Below are positions 7,377 to 14,273 of a stretch of 14,273 bases of DNA, in pieces (within the stretch, counting starts at the first letter, position 1; every line of letters begins with the position of its first letter). Both the position numbers and the translations under genes were made by a program. The stretch lies in assembly GCA_020249415.1 (NCBI GenBank), contig JADCFR010000284.1, positions 1 through 14,273 on the forward strand, written 5' to 3'. The notes beneath the pieces were generated by a model that saw nothing but the letters and a program-made list of their open reading frames with translations, had not been told where the DNA came from and made no database searches. Source of the stretch: Roseomonas sp. GTDB taxonomy: Bacteria > Pseudomonadota > Alphaproteobacteria > Acetobacterales > Acetobacteraceae.

Positions 7377-7766
7377 TTAAAACAGCTTCGGCCAACGCGC
7401 TGTGCGGTTGCGTTCCTGCGCGGCGCTCAGCTCATAGGGCCCGTCGCGCACATTGCTGTAAGGGGGGGTGGCCACCGGCGGTGTGGTCCAACAATCCACC
7501 TTGCCGAGGCTGCGGGTGCAGATCGGTTGCACGGGCGGCGGCGGGTCTGAAGCGCAATAGGTCTGGCCCTTGGCCAGTCGGACATAGGAACAATCCTCAC
7601 CCGTTACGAGCGATACCACCGTATCGCCGACCCCGCGCTGCAGGGTGACGAGGGATGCACCCTCGACCACAGCGGGGATGGCCAGCAAGGGCGCCCCGGG
7701 GGCTTGCACGCCGTTGCAGCCGGCCAGCAGCAATAATAGGGCACAGAGGGGGCGAAGGAACTGCAT
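7377..7766 (-). CDS. Small conserved lipoprotein of unknown function, four Cys in the mature part
   Basis: A 129-residue predicted lipoprotein. MQFLRPLCALLLLLAGC gives a short hydrophobic signal with lipobox LAGC, so Cys17 would be lipidated by signal peptidase II. Asn at +2 does not suggest inner-membrane retention by the classical Asp rule. The mature part has GDTVVSLVTGEDCSYVRL, a Pro-rich stretch (75-82), PICTRSLGKVDCW (81-93) and a polar tail ending RTARWPKLF. Cys59, Cys71, Cys83 and Cys92 could form two disulfides in the periplasm. I recognise the CTRSLG-VDCW and RT-RWP pattern as resembling hypothetical proteins of other Rhodospirillales, but know no function. The ATG at 7766 is preferred over an in-frame TTG at 7784 because it opens directly on the signal peptide; the ribosome binding site is weak. 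It is transcribed divergently from the yfgM-bamB-der module, suggesting, weakly, an envelope role. Confidence 0.78.
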   Translation of the reverse strand: MQFLRPLCALLLLLAGCNGVQAPGAPLLAIPAVVEGASLVTLQRGVGDTVVSLVTGEDCSYVRLAKGQTYCASDPPPPVQPICTRSLGKVDCWTTPPVATPPYSNVRDGPYELSAAQERNRTARWPKLF

Positions 7767-7917
7767 GGCCGCAAGAGACGCCAAAGAAGTTAATGAATTG
7801 CAAATTTTCTCCTAAAATTATTACCGGGCACCCCTATAAGCGCAAAATTCCCCGTTTGACCGCCGCCGCGATAGGCCTTAGCCCTGCGCGAGACCTTCAT
7901 GATGCTTGAGGACCGCC
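7767..7917. promoter_or_regulatory. Divergent intergenic region between lipoprotein gene and yfgM-bamB-der
   Basis: These 151 bases must hold the start signals for both directions. The half next to the lipoprotein gene is AT-rich (7787-7825). On the plus strand, TTGACC (7856-7861) with TAGCCC 17 bases on, and CCCCTATAAGCGC (7831-7843, TATAAG as a possible -10), are candidate promoter parts, neither convincing alone. A very similar CCCCTATAAGGCGC occurs on the minus strand upstream of the ABC-F gene (about 1696-1709), which favours TATAAG as a real -10 in this genome. GAGGA (7908-7912) is the ribosome binding site for the TTG at 7918. Confidence 0.35.
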
Positions 7918-8568
7918 TTGCCCGATATCTTTGACGAGGTTGCGGAAGACCTCCGCGCTGAACGCGCCCGCCGGCTTTGGAAGCGCTACGGGACCTTGGT
8001 CTTGGGCGTGCTGATCTTTGTGCTGGCCGGCATTGGCGCCCATCAAAGCTGGCGCTGGTATGAAGCTCGGGAAGCTGAAAAGGCCGCCATCGCCTTCATG
8101 GCCGCCCATCGCGCCGCCGAGGCCGAGGGGGCGGATCTGCGCGCCATGGCCCAGCGCTTTGAGGAAGCCTCGCGCGGTGCGCCCGCCGGCTACCGCGATC
8201 TGGCGCGGCTGCGCGCGGCTGCCCTCAAGGCCGAAACGGGGGATTTGGCTGAGGCGCTCCGGCTATATGAGGCGCTCGCCGCGGATAGCTCTGCCGATCC
8301 GCTCTATCGGGATTTGGCGTCGCTGCTTTGGGTGATCCGGTCGCTCGATCAGGGGGACCCCGCCATGCTCGCCGCGCGCATCACGCCACTGACCCGCCCC
8401 GAATCGGCCTGGAATGCCTCGGCGCGGGAAGTGGCCGGCTTGATTGCGCTCCGTGCCGGCCGGCGGGATGAAGCGCGCCAAGCCTTCCAGGCATTGGCTG
8501 CCGATGTCACGGTGCCGCGTGGTGTCCGGGAAAGGGCACAACGGCTTGCGATGGGGCTTGAAGGATGA
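7918..8568 (+). CDS. YfgM-like membrane-anchored TPR protein
   Basis: A 216-residue inner-membrane protein of the YfgM/TPR-like family (E. coli YfgM has 206 residues). The charged N-terminus MPDIFDEVAEDLRAERARRL is cytoplasmic, followed by a transmembrane helix at about 26-43 and a periplasmic, alanine-rich helical part with degenerate TPR repeats (about 50-210, e.g. GDLAEALRLYEAL and AGRRDEARQAFQAL). E. coli YfgM works near the Sec translocon with PpiD in handing over secreted proteins; a similar role is inferred. The start is a TTG at 7918 with GAGGA 5 bases upstream; homologs typically begin M-x-DIF-EV, which fits this start better than the TTG at 7906. A 12-codon ATG frame (7899-7934) overlaps it in another reading frame. 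Its stop overlaps the ATG of bamB (ATGA). The order yfgM-bamB-der is the same as in E. coli, which supports the call. Confidence 0.88.
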   Translation: MPDIFDEVAEDLRAERARRLWKRYGTLVLGVLIFVLAGIGAHQSWRWYEAREAEKAAIAFMAAHRAAEAEGADLRAMAQRFEEASRGAPAGYRDLARLRAAALKAETGDLAEALRLYEALAADSSADPLYRDLASLLWVIRSLDQGDPAMLAARITPLTRPESAWNASAREVAGLIALRAGRRDEARQAFQALAADVTVPRGVRERAQRLAMGLEG

Positions 8569-9908
8569 CGGGGCGGGATATTTCTCGGCGCGCCTGGCTG
8601 CTGGGCTCGGCCGGGCTGCTGGCGGGCTGCGAAACACTGGATAGTATTTTTGGTGAGCGTCGCGTCAAGATTGTGGGTGAACGCAAGCCGGTGATGACGC
8701 TGCCGGATCGCACCGTGGAAGCGGATGCCGAGGCGCGCGGACTGACCATCGCGCTGCCGGCGCAGGAACAGCGCAGCCTTTGGCCGCAGCTTGGCGGCGT
8801 GGCGAGCCATGCGGGCGGGCATATCGCGCTGGGCGCCAATCTGCGTCAGGCATGGTCCGCAAGCTACGGCACCGGCACATCCTTTCGCCGCCGCGTGGTT
8901 GGCGGGCCGGTCGCCAATGCTGATCGGGTTTTCATGGGCGATGCGGATGGCTTCGTATCCGCCTTTGATATCGCCAACGGCGCGCGCCGCTGGCGCGTGG
9001 ATACGCGGCCTGAAAATGAACGTGGCGATGGTGGCGGCGCCGGGGTGATTGTGGAAGGCGATACGGTTTTTGTCGCGACCGGGCTTTCGGAAGTGCTGGC
9101 GCTTTCCGCCGCTGATGGCGCGGTGAAATGGCGCGTGCGCGTGCAGGCGCCAATGCGTGGCGCGCCTTCCTTCGCCAATGGCCGGATTTTCGTCACGGCC
9201 TTGGATAGCAGCTTGGTGGCGCTTTCGGCCGAGGATGGCAAGGTATTGTGGCGCTACCGCGCCCAGGCGATCGCGACGATACCGCTTGGCCTGCCGCCGC
9301 CGGCTATTCTGGGTGAGACCGTGGTGGCGGGCTTTCCTTCCGGGGAAATCCTGGCCTTCCGTGCCAATGATGGCCGCGTGATCTGGAGCGACAGCCTGGC
9401 CGCCGCCGGGGGCATGAGCCTTGCCGATGTGGGCAGTGTGCGCGCCGCGCCGGTGATTTCGGGCAATGATGTCATTGCCATTGGCATGGGTGGTGTCGGG
9501 CTTTCGATTGATCTGCGCGCGGGCCGGCGTATTTGGGAACGCGAATTCGGTGGCACGGAAATGCCCTGGGCCGCAGGCGAATGGGTGTTTGGCGCGACCG
9601 ATTTTGGTGAAGTCGCAGCCCTGCAGCGCGAAACCGGCATGGCGCGCTGGGCGGTTTCGCTCCGCCCGCCGGCGCAGGGCAATCGGGCAAGGCCGCCAAT
9701 CCAGCTTTCCTCTCCGTTGCTGGCCGGTGGGCGGCTTTTTGTTGGCACCAGCCTGGCCGAGCTTGTTTCGCTTGATCCATCAAATGGCGATGTGCTGGGG
9801 CGGCAGCGCCTGCCGAGCGCGCTTTCCTTGCCCATGATGGCAGTGGGCGGGCGGCTGATCCTGGCCACCGATGATGGCAGCCTGATTGCCTTTGCGGGCG
9901 AAGGCTGA
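8565..9908 (+). CDS. bamB: Outer membrane assembly lipoprotein BamB (PQQ-type beta-propeller)
   Basis: A 447-residue lipoprotein of the BAM complex, which helps BamA insert beta-barrel proteins into the outer membrane. The signal ISRRAWLLGSAGLLAGC ends in lipobox LAGC with Cys22 lipidated; it also carries a twin arginine (SRRAWLL). The mature part is an eight-bladed beta-propeller. Repeats of the type VF-G---G-V-ALD--NG---WR are visible from about residue 120 to the C-terminus, e.g. VFMGDADGFVSAFDIANG (122-139), then VFVATGLSEVLALSAADG, IFVTALDSSLVALSAEDG, IWSDSL and LFVGTSLAELVSLDPSNG. The gene is longer than E. coli bamB (392 residues), mostly through the 100-residue N-terminal lead before the propeller. 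Its ATG overlaps the stop of the yfgM-like gene, and der follows after 13 bases, so the three are very probably one operon. Confidence 0.92.
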   Translation: MTGRDISRRAWLLGSAGLLAGCETLDSIFGERRVKIVGERKPVMTLPDRTVEADAEARGLTIALPAQEQRSLWPQLGGVASHAGGHIALGANLRQAWSASYGTGTSFRRRVVGGPVANADRVFMGDADGFVSAFDIANGARRWRVDTRPENERGDGGGAGVIVEGDTVFVATGLSEVLALSAADGAVKWRVRVQAPMRGAPSFANGRIFVTALDSSLVALSAEDGKVLWRYRAQAIATIPLGLPPPAILGETVVAGFPSGEILAFRANDGRVIWSDSLAAAGGMSLADVGSVRAAPVISGNDVIAIGMGGVGLSIDLRAGRRIWEREFGGTEMPWAAGEWVFGATDFGEVAALQRETGMARWAVSLRPPAQGNRARPPIQLSSPLLAGGRLFVGTSLAELVSLDPSNGDVLGRQRLPSALSLPMMAVGGRLILATDDGSLIAFAGEG

Positions 9909-9921
9909 TCAAGGCCCTTTC

Positions 9922-11268
9922 ATGCAGCCTGTTATTGTCATTCTGGGCCGGCCCAATGTCGGCAAATCCACGCTGTTCAATCGGCTGGCGCAGCGGCGCA
10001 TTGCGCTGGTGCATGACACGCCGGGTGTCACGCGCGACCGGAAGGAAGTCACCGCGCGCATCGCCGGGCGCGATGTAACGCTGGTGGACACCGCAGGGCT
10101 TGAGGAAGCGCCGCCCGATACCGTGCCAGGGCGCATGCGCGCGAGTTCAGAGGCCGCTTTGCGCAATGCCTCTCTCGCCCTTTTCGTCATGGATGCGCGC
10201 GCGGGCATCACGCCCGCCGATCGCGCCTTTGCGGCCTGGCTCAGGCGCAGCCGCGTGCCGGTGCTGGTGGTGGCGAATAAGGCAGAAGGCCGCGCCGGCA
10301 CCACCGCCGCCATGGAAGCCTTTGAATTGGGGCTGGGTGATCCCGTACCCGTAAGTTCCGAACATGGCGATGGCTTCGGCAATCTGCATGACGAAATCGC
10401 TGCACGCCTTGGCCCCGCGCCGGAAGATGAGGCGGAGGCTGAGGCAGAACGCCCGCTGCGCCTGGCGATTGTCGGCCGCCCCAATGCCGGCAAATCAACG
10501 CTGCTGAACGCGCTGCTTGGCGAAGACCGCATGATCACCGGCCCCGAACCCGGCCTGACGCGCGATGCCGTTGCCGTGCAATGGCGCGACGCGACGGGCG
10601 GTGAAGTGCGGCTGGTGGATACCGCCGGCATGCGCAAGAAGGCCCGCGTGCAGGAAACTTTGGAGCAGATGTCGGTCGCCTCCACCCTTGCCGCGCTGAA
10701 GGAAGCGGAAGTGGTGGTGCTAGTCCTGGATGCACTGCTTGGCATGGATGAACAGGATTTGCGCATTGCGCGCCTTGCAGAACGCGAAGGCCGCGCCTTG
10801 GTGATCGCACTCAATAAATGGGATGCGGTCGAAGACCGCAATGCGGCGCGCAAGCGCGTGGAAGACGCGCTGATGACCTCACTCGCGCAATCCAAGGGTG
10901 TGACGGTGGTGCCGCTTTCGGCAGCGACGGGGCGCGGGGTGGATAAGTTGATGCCCGCGGTGCGCGCGGCCTATGCGCTCTGGAATCGCCGCATCCCGAC
11001 CGGGGAGGTTAATCGTTGGTTTGAAGCCGCACTCGCCCGGCATCAGCCGCCGCTGGTGGATGGCAAGCGCATAAAACTACGCTACGCGACCATGCCCAAG
11101 GCCCGCCCGCCGACCATGGTGATTTTCGGCACGCGCGCCGATGTGCTGCCGGAGGATTATCGGCGCTACCTGGTCAATTCCTTCCGCGAGCATTTCACCA
11201 TGCCCGGCGTGCCGATCCGCCTGCAATTGCGATCCCCGCGCAACCCCTATGCCGAGGATGAGGGCTGA
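9922..11268 (+). CDS. der: Ribosome biogenesis GTPase Der (EngA)
   Basis: A 448-residue GTPase with two tandem G domains and a C-terminal KH-like domain, needed for 50S subunit maturation. G domain 1: G1 GRPNVGKST (9-17), G2 GVTRDR (35-40), G3 DTAG (56-59), G4 NKAE (119-122), G5 SSEH (145-148). G domain 2: GRPNAGKST (185-193), GLTRDA (211-216), DTAG (233-236), NKWD (298-301), SAAT (333-336). The inter-domain linker is acidic (about 165-177). The KH-like domain spans about 355-448 and ends RSPRNPYAEDEG. All nucleotide-binding residues are present and the length is typical. The ATG at 9922 gives the standard N-terminus MQPVIVILGRPNVGKST; an upstream in-frame start at 9886 would overlap bamB and is unlikely. 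It is the last gene of the yfgM-bamB-der unit, with 61 bases before the MFS gene. Confidence 0.97.
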   Translation: MQPVIVILGRPNVGKSTLFNRLAQRRIALVHDTPGVTRDRKEVTARIAGRDVTLVDTAGLEEAPPDTVPGRMRASSEAALRNASLALFVMDARAGITPADRAFAAWLRRSRVPVLVVANKAEGRAGTTAAMEAFELGLGDPVPVSSEHGDGFGNLHDEIAARLGPAPEDEAEAEAERPLRLAIVGRPNAGKSTLLNALLGEDRMITGPEPGLTRDAVAVQWRDATGGEVRLVDTAGMRKKARVQETLEQMSVASTLAALKEAEVVVLVLDALLGMDEQDLRIARLAEREGRALVIALNKWDAVEDRNAARKRVEDALMTSLAQSKGVTVVPLSAATGRGVDKLMPAVRAAYALWNRRIPTGEVNRWFEAALARHQPPLVDGKRIKLRYATMPKARPPTMVIFGTRADVLPEDYRRYLVNSFREHFTMPGVPIRLQLRSPRNPYAEDEG

Positions 11269-11329
11269 TCTTTCGTTTGGCGCAAAACGCGCTTAGGGTT
11301 GATGCGCTTGACGAGGTGATATTGCGCGC

Positions 11330-12529
11330 ATGATTGCCGATACGGCCAAGAAGCTTCTGTACCTGGCCCTTGGGGCCATGTTTGTGCAGCAGACCTTTGC
11401 TTCCATCGGTCGCACCCTGCCGCTGGTTATCGCGCCCGCCATCATTGAGGATTTGCACATAGACCCTGCCCTGGTCGGTGTTTATGTCGGCGCGGCGGCG
11501 CTCGCTTCGCTCGTGTTCCAGCTTGGCTGCGGCAGCTTTATCATCCGCTATGGGGCGCTGCGCATGAGCCAGGTGGCGCTGGTGTTTCTCGCCGCCGGCA
11601 TGGCCCTGGCGGCGGCGGGGCCGCTGCTATTCTTTCTGATCTCAGCGATCATCGGCGGTGGTGGTGCGGCGACCTCCACGCCCGCCAGTTCGCATCTGCT
11701 TGGGCGTTATTCACCGCCGAAGCAGGCGCCCTTGGTGTTTTCAATTAAACAGACAGCGGTGCCGGCGGGGCTTTTGCTGGCCGGGCTGCTTGGCCCGCTT
11801 ATGACAGGGTATTGGGGATGGAGTGGGGCTTTGCTGGTCACAGCCGGCGCGTGTTTTTTGTTTGCCGCGATGCTTGAGCCGCTGCGTGGTGAGTTTGATT
11901 CGGATCGCGTGCCAAGCCGCAGTTTTCATTTTTCCGATTTCCGTACCACGCTGACATCCGTATTGCGCGCCAAGGATTTGCGCGAATTGTCCATGGCCTG
12001 CTTTGCCTTCAATGGGCTGCAAACGGCCTTCACCAGCTATTACGTGCTTTATCTGACGGCGCTGAATTACGATCTGGCGGCGGCGGGCCTGATGTTTGCC
12101 ATTGCCATGGTGATCGCCGTGCCAATGCGTATTTTCTGGGGCTGGCTTGGCAGCGGCCGGGTTTCGCCGCGCCGTGTTATGGCAGGGCTGTCATTAGGCA
12201 TGGCAGCGAGTGCGGCGCTGATGAGCCTTTACGGCGCAGATTGGCACCCGCTGCTGATTGCCGCCATCGCAACCGTGATGAGCGCCACCGCCATGTCCTG
12301 GCATGGCGTTTTGCTGTCTGAGGCTGCGCGCTTGGCCCCGCCCGGCATGCGTGGTGCGGCGACGGGCGGCGTGCTGTCCTTCGGCCAGGTGGGCGCCTTC
12401 ATCCTGCCCGTGATCTATGCGGCGCAGCTTGCCGTGACCAATAGCCATGGCATTGGTTTCTTGCTGTGTGGTGTTCCGGCGCTGGTGGTGGGGGTTGTGA
12501 TGTGGCGGGATTCGCGTCGCGAGGCTTGA
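11330..12529 (+). CDS. MFS transporter
   Basis: A 399-residue major facilitator superfamily permease with about 12 hydrophobic helices in two halves; the central cytoplasmic loop at about 185-215 is charged (GEFDSDRVPSR, then HFSDFRTTL). Conserved-looking stretches are SIKQTAVPAGLLLAGLLGP (138-156) in the first half, which resembles the CynX/NimT-like and other organic-anion MFS groups, and SWHGVLLSEAARLAPPGMRG (323-342) in the second. The substrate cannot be assigned. The ATG at 11330 has GAGGTG about 11 bases upstream. It follows der on the same strand after 61 bases without a visible terminator, so read-through from the der operon is possible. Its stop faces the hemC stop across 4 bases; GGCT-TG-AGCC followed by TTT at this junction is too weak to call a terminator. 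Confidence 0.9.
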   Translation: MIADTAKKLLYLALGAMFVQQTFASIGRTLPLVIAPAIIEDLHIDPALVGVYVGAAALASLVFQLGCGSFIIRYGALRMSQVALVFLAAGMALAAAGPLLFFLISAIIGGGGAATSTPASSHLLGRYSPPKQAPLVFSIKQTAVPAGLLLAGLLGPLMTGYWGWSGALLVTAGACFLFAAMLEPLRGEFDSDRVPSRSFHFSDFRTTLTSVLRAKDLRELSMACFAFNGLQTAFTSYYVLYLTALNYDLAAAGLMFAIAMVIAVPMRIFWGWLGSGRVSPRRVMAGLSLGMAASAALMSLYGADWHPLLIAAIATVMSATAMSWHGVLLSEAARLAPPGMRGAATGGVLSFGQVGAFILPVIYAAQLAVTNSHGIGFLLCGVPALVVGVVMWRDSRREA

Positions 12530-12533
12530 GCCT

Positions 12534-13484
12534 TTACCCAAAAATATCCGCCGGGCTTTCGCGCTTCAAAGCTGCGGCCAGATCGCGCCCGAGTTGCGGG
12601 CCATCCTTCGCTGCGGCCTCGCCCATATTGCGCTTCAGGAAACTGCCATCGGCGCGCGCCACCAGCCCATGCAGGCGAAGCCGCCCATCCGGCAGCAGCG
12701 CGGCATGGGCGCCAATCGGCGTGCGGCAGGAACCATCCAGCGCGCCGAGCAAGGCGCGTTCGGCATCTGCCATCAGCCGGCTTGGCGCGTGTTCAATGCG
12801 CGCGAGGAGCGCAAGTATTGCCGCATCATCCGCGCGTGCGGTGATGCCGACAATGCCCTGGCAGGCGGCGGGCAGCATGGCATCGGCTTCCAGTACCAGT
12901 TGCGCGCGATCCGCCATGCCAAGCCGCTTCAATCCGGCAAGTGCCAGCAGGGAACAGGTGAAATCCCCTGCCGCTACGCGCCCAAGCCGCGTTTGCACAT
13001 TGCCGCGAATGATATCTACGCGGAGATCAGGCCGGCGATGCAGCAATTGCGCCTGCCGACGCACGGAAGCCGTGCCGACCAGGGCGCCCTGCGGCAAGGC
13101 AGCAAGCGGATCATGCGCCTGCGCCGCACCGCATCCCGCACCCAGAATCAGCGCATCGCGCGGGTCTTCCCGCTCCAGCACAGCGGCCAGCACAATGCCC
13201 GGTGGTAATTCAGTTTCCAGATCCTTGAGGCTATGCACCGCGACATCAATCCGACCATCAGCCAGCGCTTCATGGATTTCCTTGGCAAAAAGCCCTTTGC
13301 CGCCAATGTCGGCCAAGCGCTTATCCTGCACTTTGTCGCCCGAAGTCGCGATGATGTGTTCTTCAAGTGCACCATCTTCAGCGAGTGCCGGGACCGCCGC
13401 GCGTGCCACGCTTGCAAAATGCCGCGCCTGCCAAAGTGCCAGCGGAGAACCGCGCGTGCCAATGCGCATGGGCTGAAACGCCAT
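12534..13484 (-). CDS. hemC: Hydroxymethylbilane synthase (porphobilinogen deaminase)
   Basis: A 316-residue cytoplasmic enzyme that condenses four porphobilinogen molecules to hydroxymethylbilane, the linear tetrapyrrole on the way to haem, bacteriochlorophyll and cobalamin. Family landmarks: IGTRGSPLALWQA (8-20), SGDKVQDKRLADIGGKGLF (48-66), VHSLKDLE (83-90) with the catalytic Asp88, TASVRRQAQL (138-147) with the cofactor-binding arginines, IRGNVQTRL (159-167), and GSCRTPIGAHA (251-261) whose Cys253 carries the dipyrromethane cofactor. All are present and the length is normal. The ATG at 13484 is used; the ATG at 13469 (MRIGTRG) would match many homologs equally well, and no ribosome binding site separates them clearly. 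It starts 30 bases downstream of the bchP stop on the same strand, so co-transcription with bacteriochlorophyll genes is likely. Confidence 0.96.
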   Translation of the reverse strand: MAFQPMRIGTRGSPLALWQARHFASVARAAVPALAEDGALEEHIIATSGDKVQDKRLADIGGKGLFAKEIHEALADGRIDVAVHSLKDLETELPPGIVLAAVLEREDPRDALILGAGCGAAQAHDPLAALPQGALVGTASVRRQAQLLHRRPDLRVDIIRGNVQTRLGRVAAGDFTCSLLALAGLKRLGMADRAQLVLEADAMLPAACQGIVGITARADDAAILALLARIEHAPSRLMADAERALLGALDGSCRTPIGAHAALLPDGRLRLHGLVARADGSFLKRNMGEAAAKDGPQLGRDLAAALKRESPADIFG

Positions 13485-13514
13485 TCCTCAATAACCTTGT
13501 TTCTCGTTTTGCCC

Positions 13515-14273
13515 CTAGGCCCTTGCGAGGCCAAAGAGATGCGCCAAATCCTTGAAGAAAATCCTGACATGCGCAAGGGGATCGCGGCGGACCAATTCCT
13601 TGTTCATGTAGGATTCCCAGGTCAGGCGCTGCACATCCTTATCGGCGCAGATGGAGACGAATTTCTCCCGCCTTTTGTCGGATGAATACCAGAAATACTG
13701 CATGATGCCGAGCACCCAGAACACCCGCCCATGCGCCTTCATGAAGCGTTTGCGCGCACCGGCAAGCGCGCGCGCATCGCCTGTCTTCAGGCATTCCTCA
13801 GCGGCGTCAGCGGCCAGTCTGCCGCCATACATGGCGTAATAAATCCCCTCACCGGAAGCGGGGGCGACCACGCCGGCAGCATCACCGGCCAGGATCACAT
13901 CGCGCCCATTATCCCAGCGCTTGAGCGGCTTCAGCGGAATGGGCGCGCCTTCGCGGCGAATGGTCTCGGCATTCGTCAGGCCAATATCGCGGCGGAGTTC
14001 AGCAACCGAACCACGCAGCGAAAAGCCCTTTTGCATGGAACCCGTGCCGATGCTGGTGGTATCGCCATGCGGGAAGATCCAGGCGTAGAAATCGGGCGAA
14101 AGCTTGCCCTGGTAATAGACATCACAGCGCTTGGCATCGAAATCCGCGCCGCCGCCATTGGGGGGCGAGCGCACAATCTCATGATAGGCGAAAACGCAGC
14201 GCACCTTATCGCCGCCCGGCACTTCCTGCTTCGCCACCTGAGACCGCGCGCCATCGGCACCAATCACCAGGCG
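13515..14273 (-). CDS. bchP: Geranylgeranyl reductase BchP, 3' part (runs off the window)
   Basis: The C-terminal 252 residues of a flavoprotein that reduces the geranylgeranyl tail of bacteriochlorophyll (or geranylgeranyl-PP) to phytyl with NADPH. The N-terminal FAD Rossmann motif lies beyond the right edge; the visible frame is open to position 14273 and begins RLVIGADGARS, the second FAD-contact motif. Further landmarks, counted from that edge: RCDVYYQGKLSPDFYAWIFP (about 49-68), REGAPIPLKPLKRWDNGRD (about 107-125), and AGDAAGVVAPASGEGIYYAM (about 129-148), the GD motif for FAD ribityl binding. These match purple-bacterial BchP rather than generic archaeal-type geranylgeranyl reductases. 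The expected full length is about 390-410 residues. It implies a photosynthesis gene cluster continues to the right. hemC follows after 30 bases. Confidence 0.92.
   Translation of the reverse strand, partial: RLVIGADGARSQVAKQEVPGGDKVRCVFAYHEIVRSPPNGGGADFDAKRCDVYYQGKLSPDFYAWIFPHGDTTSIGTGSMQKGFSLRGSVAELRRDIGLTNAETIRREGAPIPLKPLKRWDNGRDVILAGDAAGVVAPASGEGIYYAMYGGRLAADAAEECLKTGDARALAGARKRFMKAHGRVFWVLGIMQYFWYSSDKRREKFVSICADKDVQRLTWESYMNKELVRRDPLAHVRIFFKDLAHLFGLARA

Noticed and set aside
9909-10895. Minus-strand open frame of 328 codons inside der
   Set aside because: Ser/Arg/Ala-rich translation without motifs, opposite a gene with complete GTPase motifs.
12521-12536. GGCT-TG-AGCC followed by TTT between the MFS and hemC stops as a bidirectional terminator
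   Set aside because: A 4-bp stem with a 2-base loop is not stable, and the T run is only three long.
12466-13476. Plus-strand open frame of 336 codons opposite hemC
   Set aside because: Ser/Arg/Ala-rich shadow of hemC, whose active-site motifs are intact on the other strand.

Overview
The window looks like ordinary, gene-dense chromosome from a high-GC alphaproteobacterium. The last gene is the 3' two-thirds of bchP (geranylgeranyl reductase of bacteriochlorophyll synthesis), so the organism is most likely a phototrophic purple bacterium. An Acetobacteraceae-type aerobic anoxygenic phototroph (Roseomonas/Roseococcus-like) fits the high GC, the orphan Bug-type solute receptor and the protein families present. 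The genus is an inference from style, not something I could search.

Layout, left to right. Positions 45-6832 are all on the minus strand: a YheS-like ABC-F ATPase, a Bug/TctC-type periplasmic receptor, a YqjM-like old-yellow-enzyme flavin oxidoreductase, a YdcF/ElyC-family membrane protein, a MarR-family regulator and an M17 leucyl aminopeptidase. About 540 bases without a recognisable gene follow (6833-7376), with an AT-rich core of about 30-35% GC and a sharp 9-bp palindrome. Then comes a small conserved-looking lipoprotein gene (minus), divergent from the classical outer-membrane/ribosome module yfgM-like - bamB - der (plus, 7918-11268), tightly packed and probably one operon. An MFS transporter (plus) follows and converges, with a 4-base gap, on hemC (minus). 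hemC lies 30 bases downstream of bchP, so an early tetrapyrrole enzyme and a late bacteriochlorophyll enzyme are probably co-transcribed.

Functional reading: most genes are housekeeping (translation rescue, ribosome assembly, outer-membrane assembly, peptide turnover, tetrapyrrole synthesis), with a few accessory metabolic and transport genes. I saw no tRNA, rRNA, CRISPR array, intact insertion sequence, prophage, toxin-antitoxin pair or defence system. I found no convincing new biological system. The points most worth a second look are the bchP-hemC coupling, the AT-rich gene-free block with its palindrome, the TTG start of the yfgM-like gene inside a 12-codon overlapping frame, and the small four-cysteine lipoprotein.
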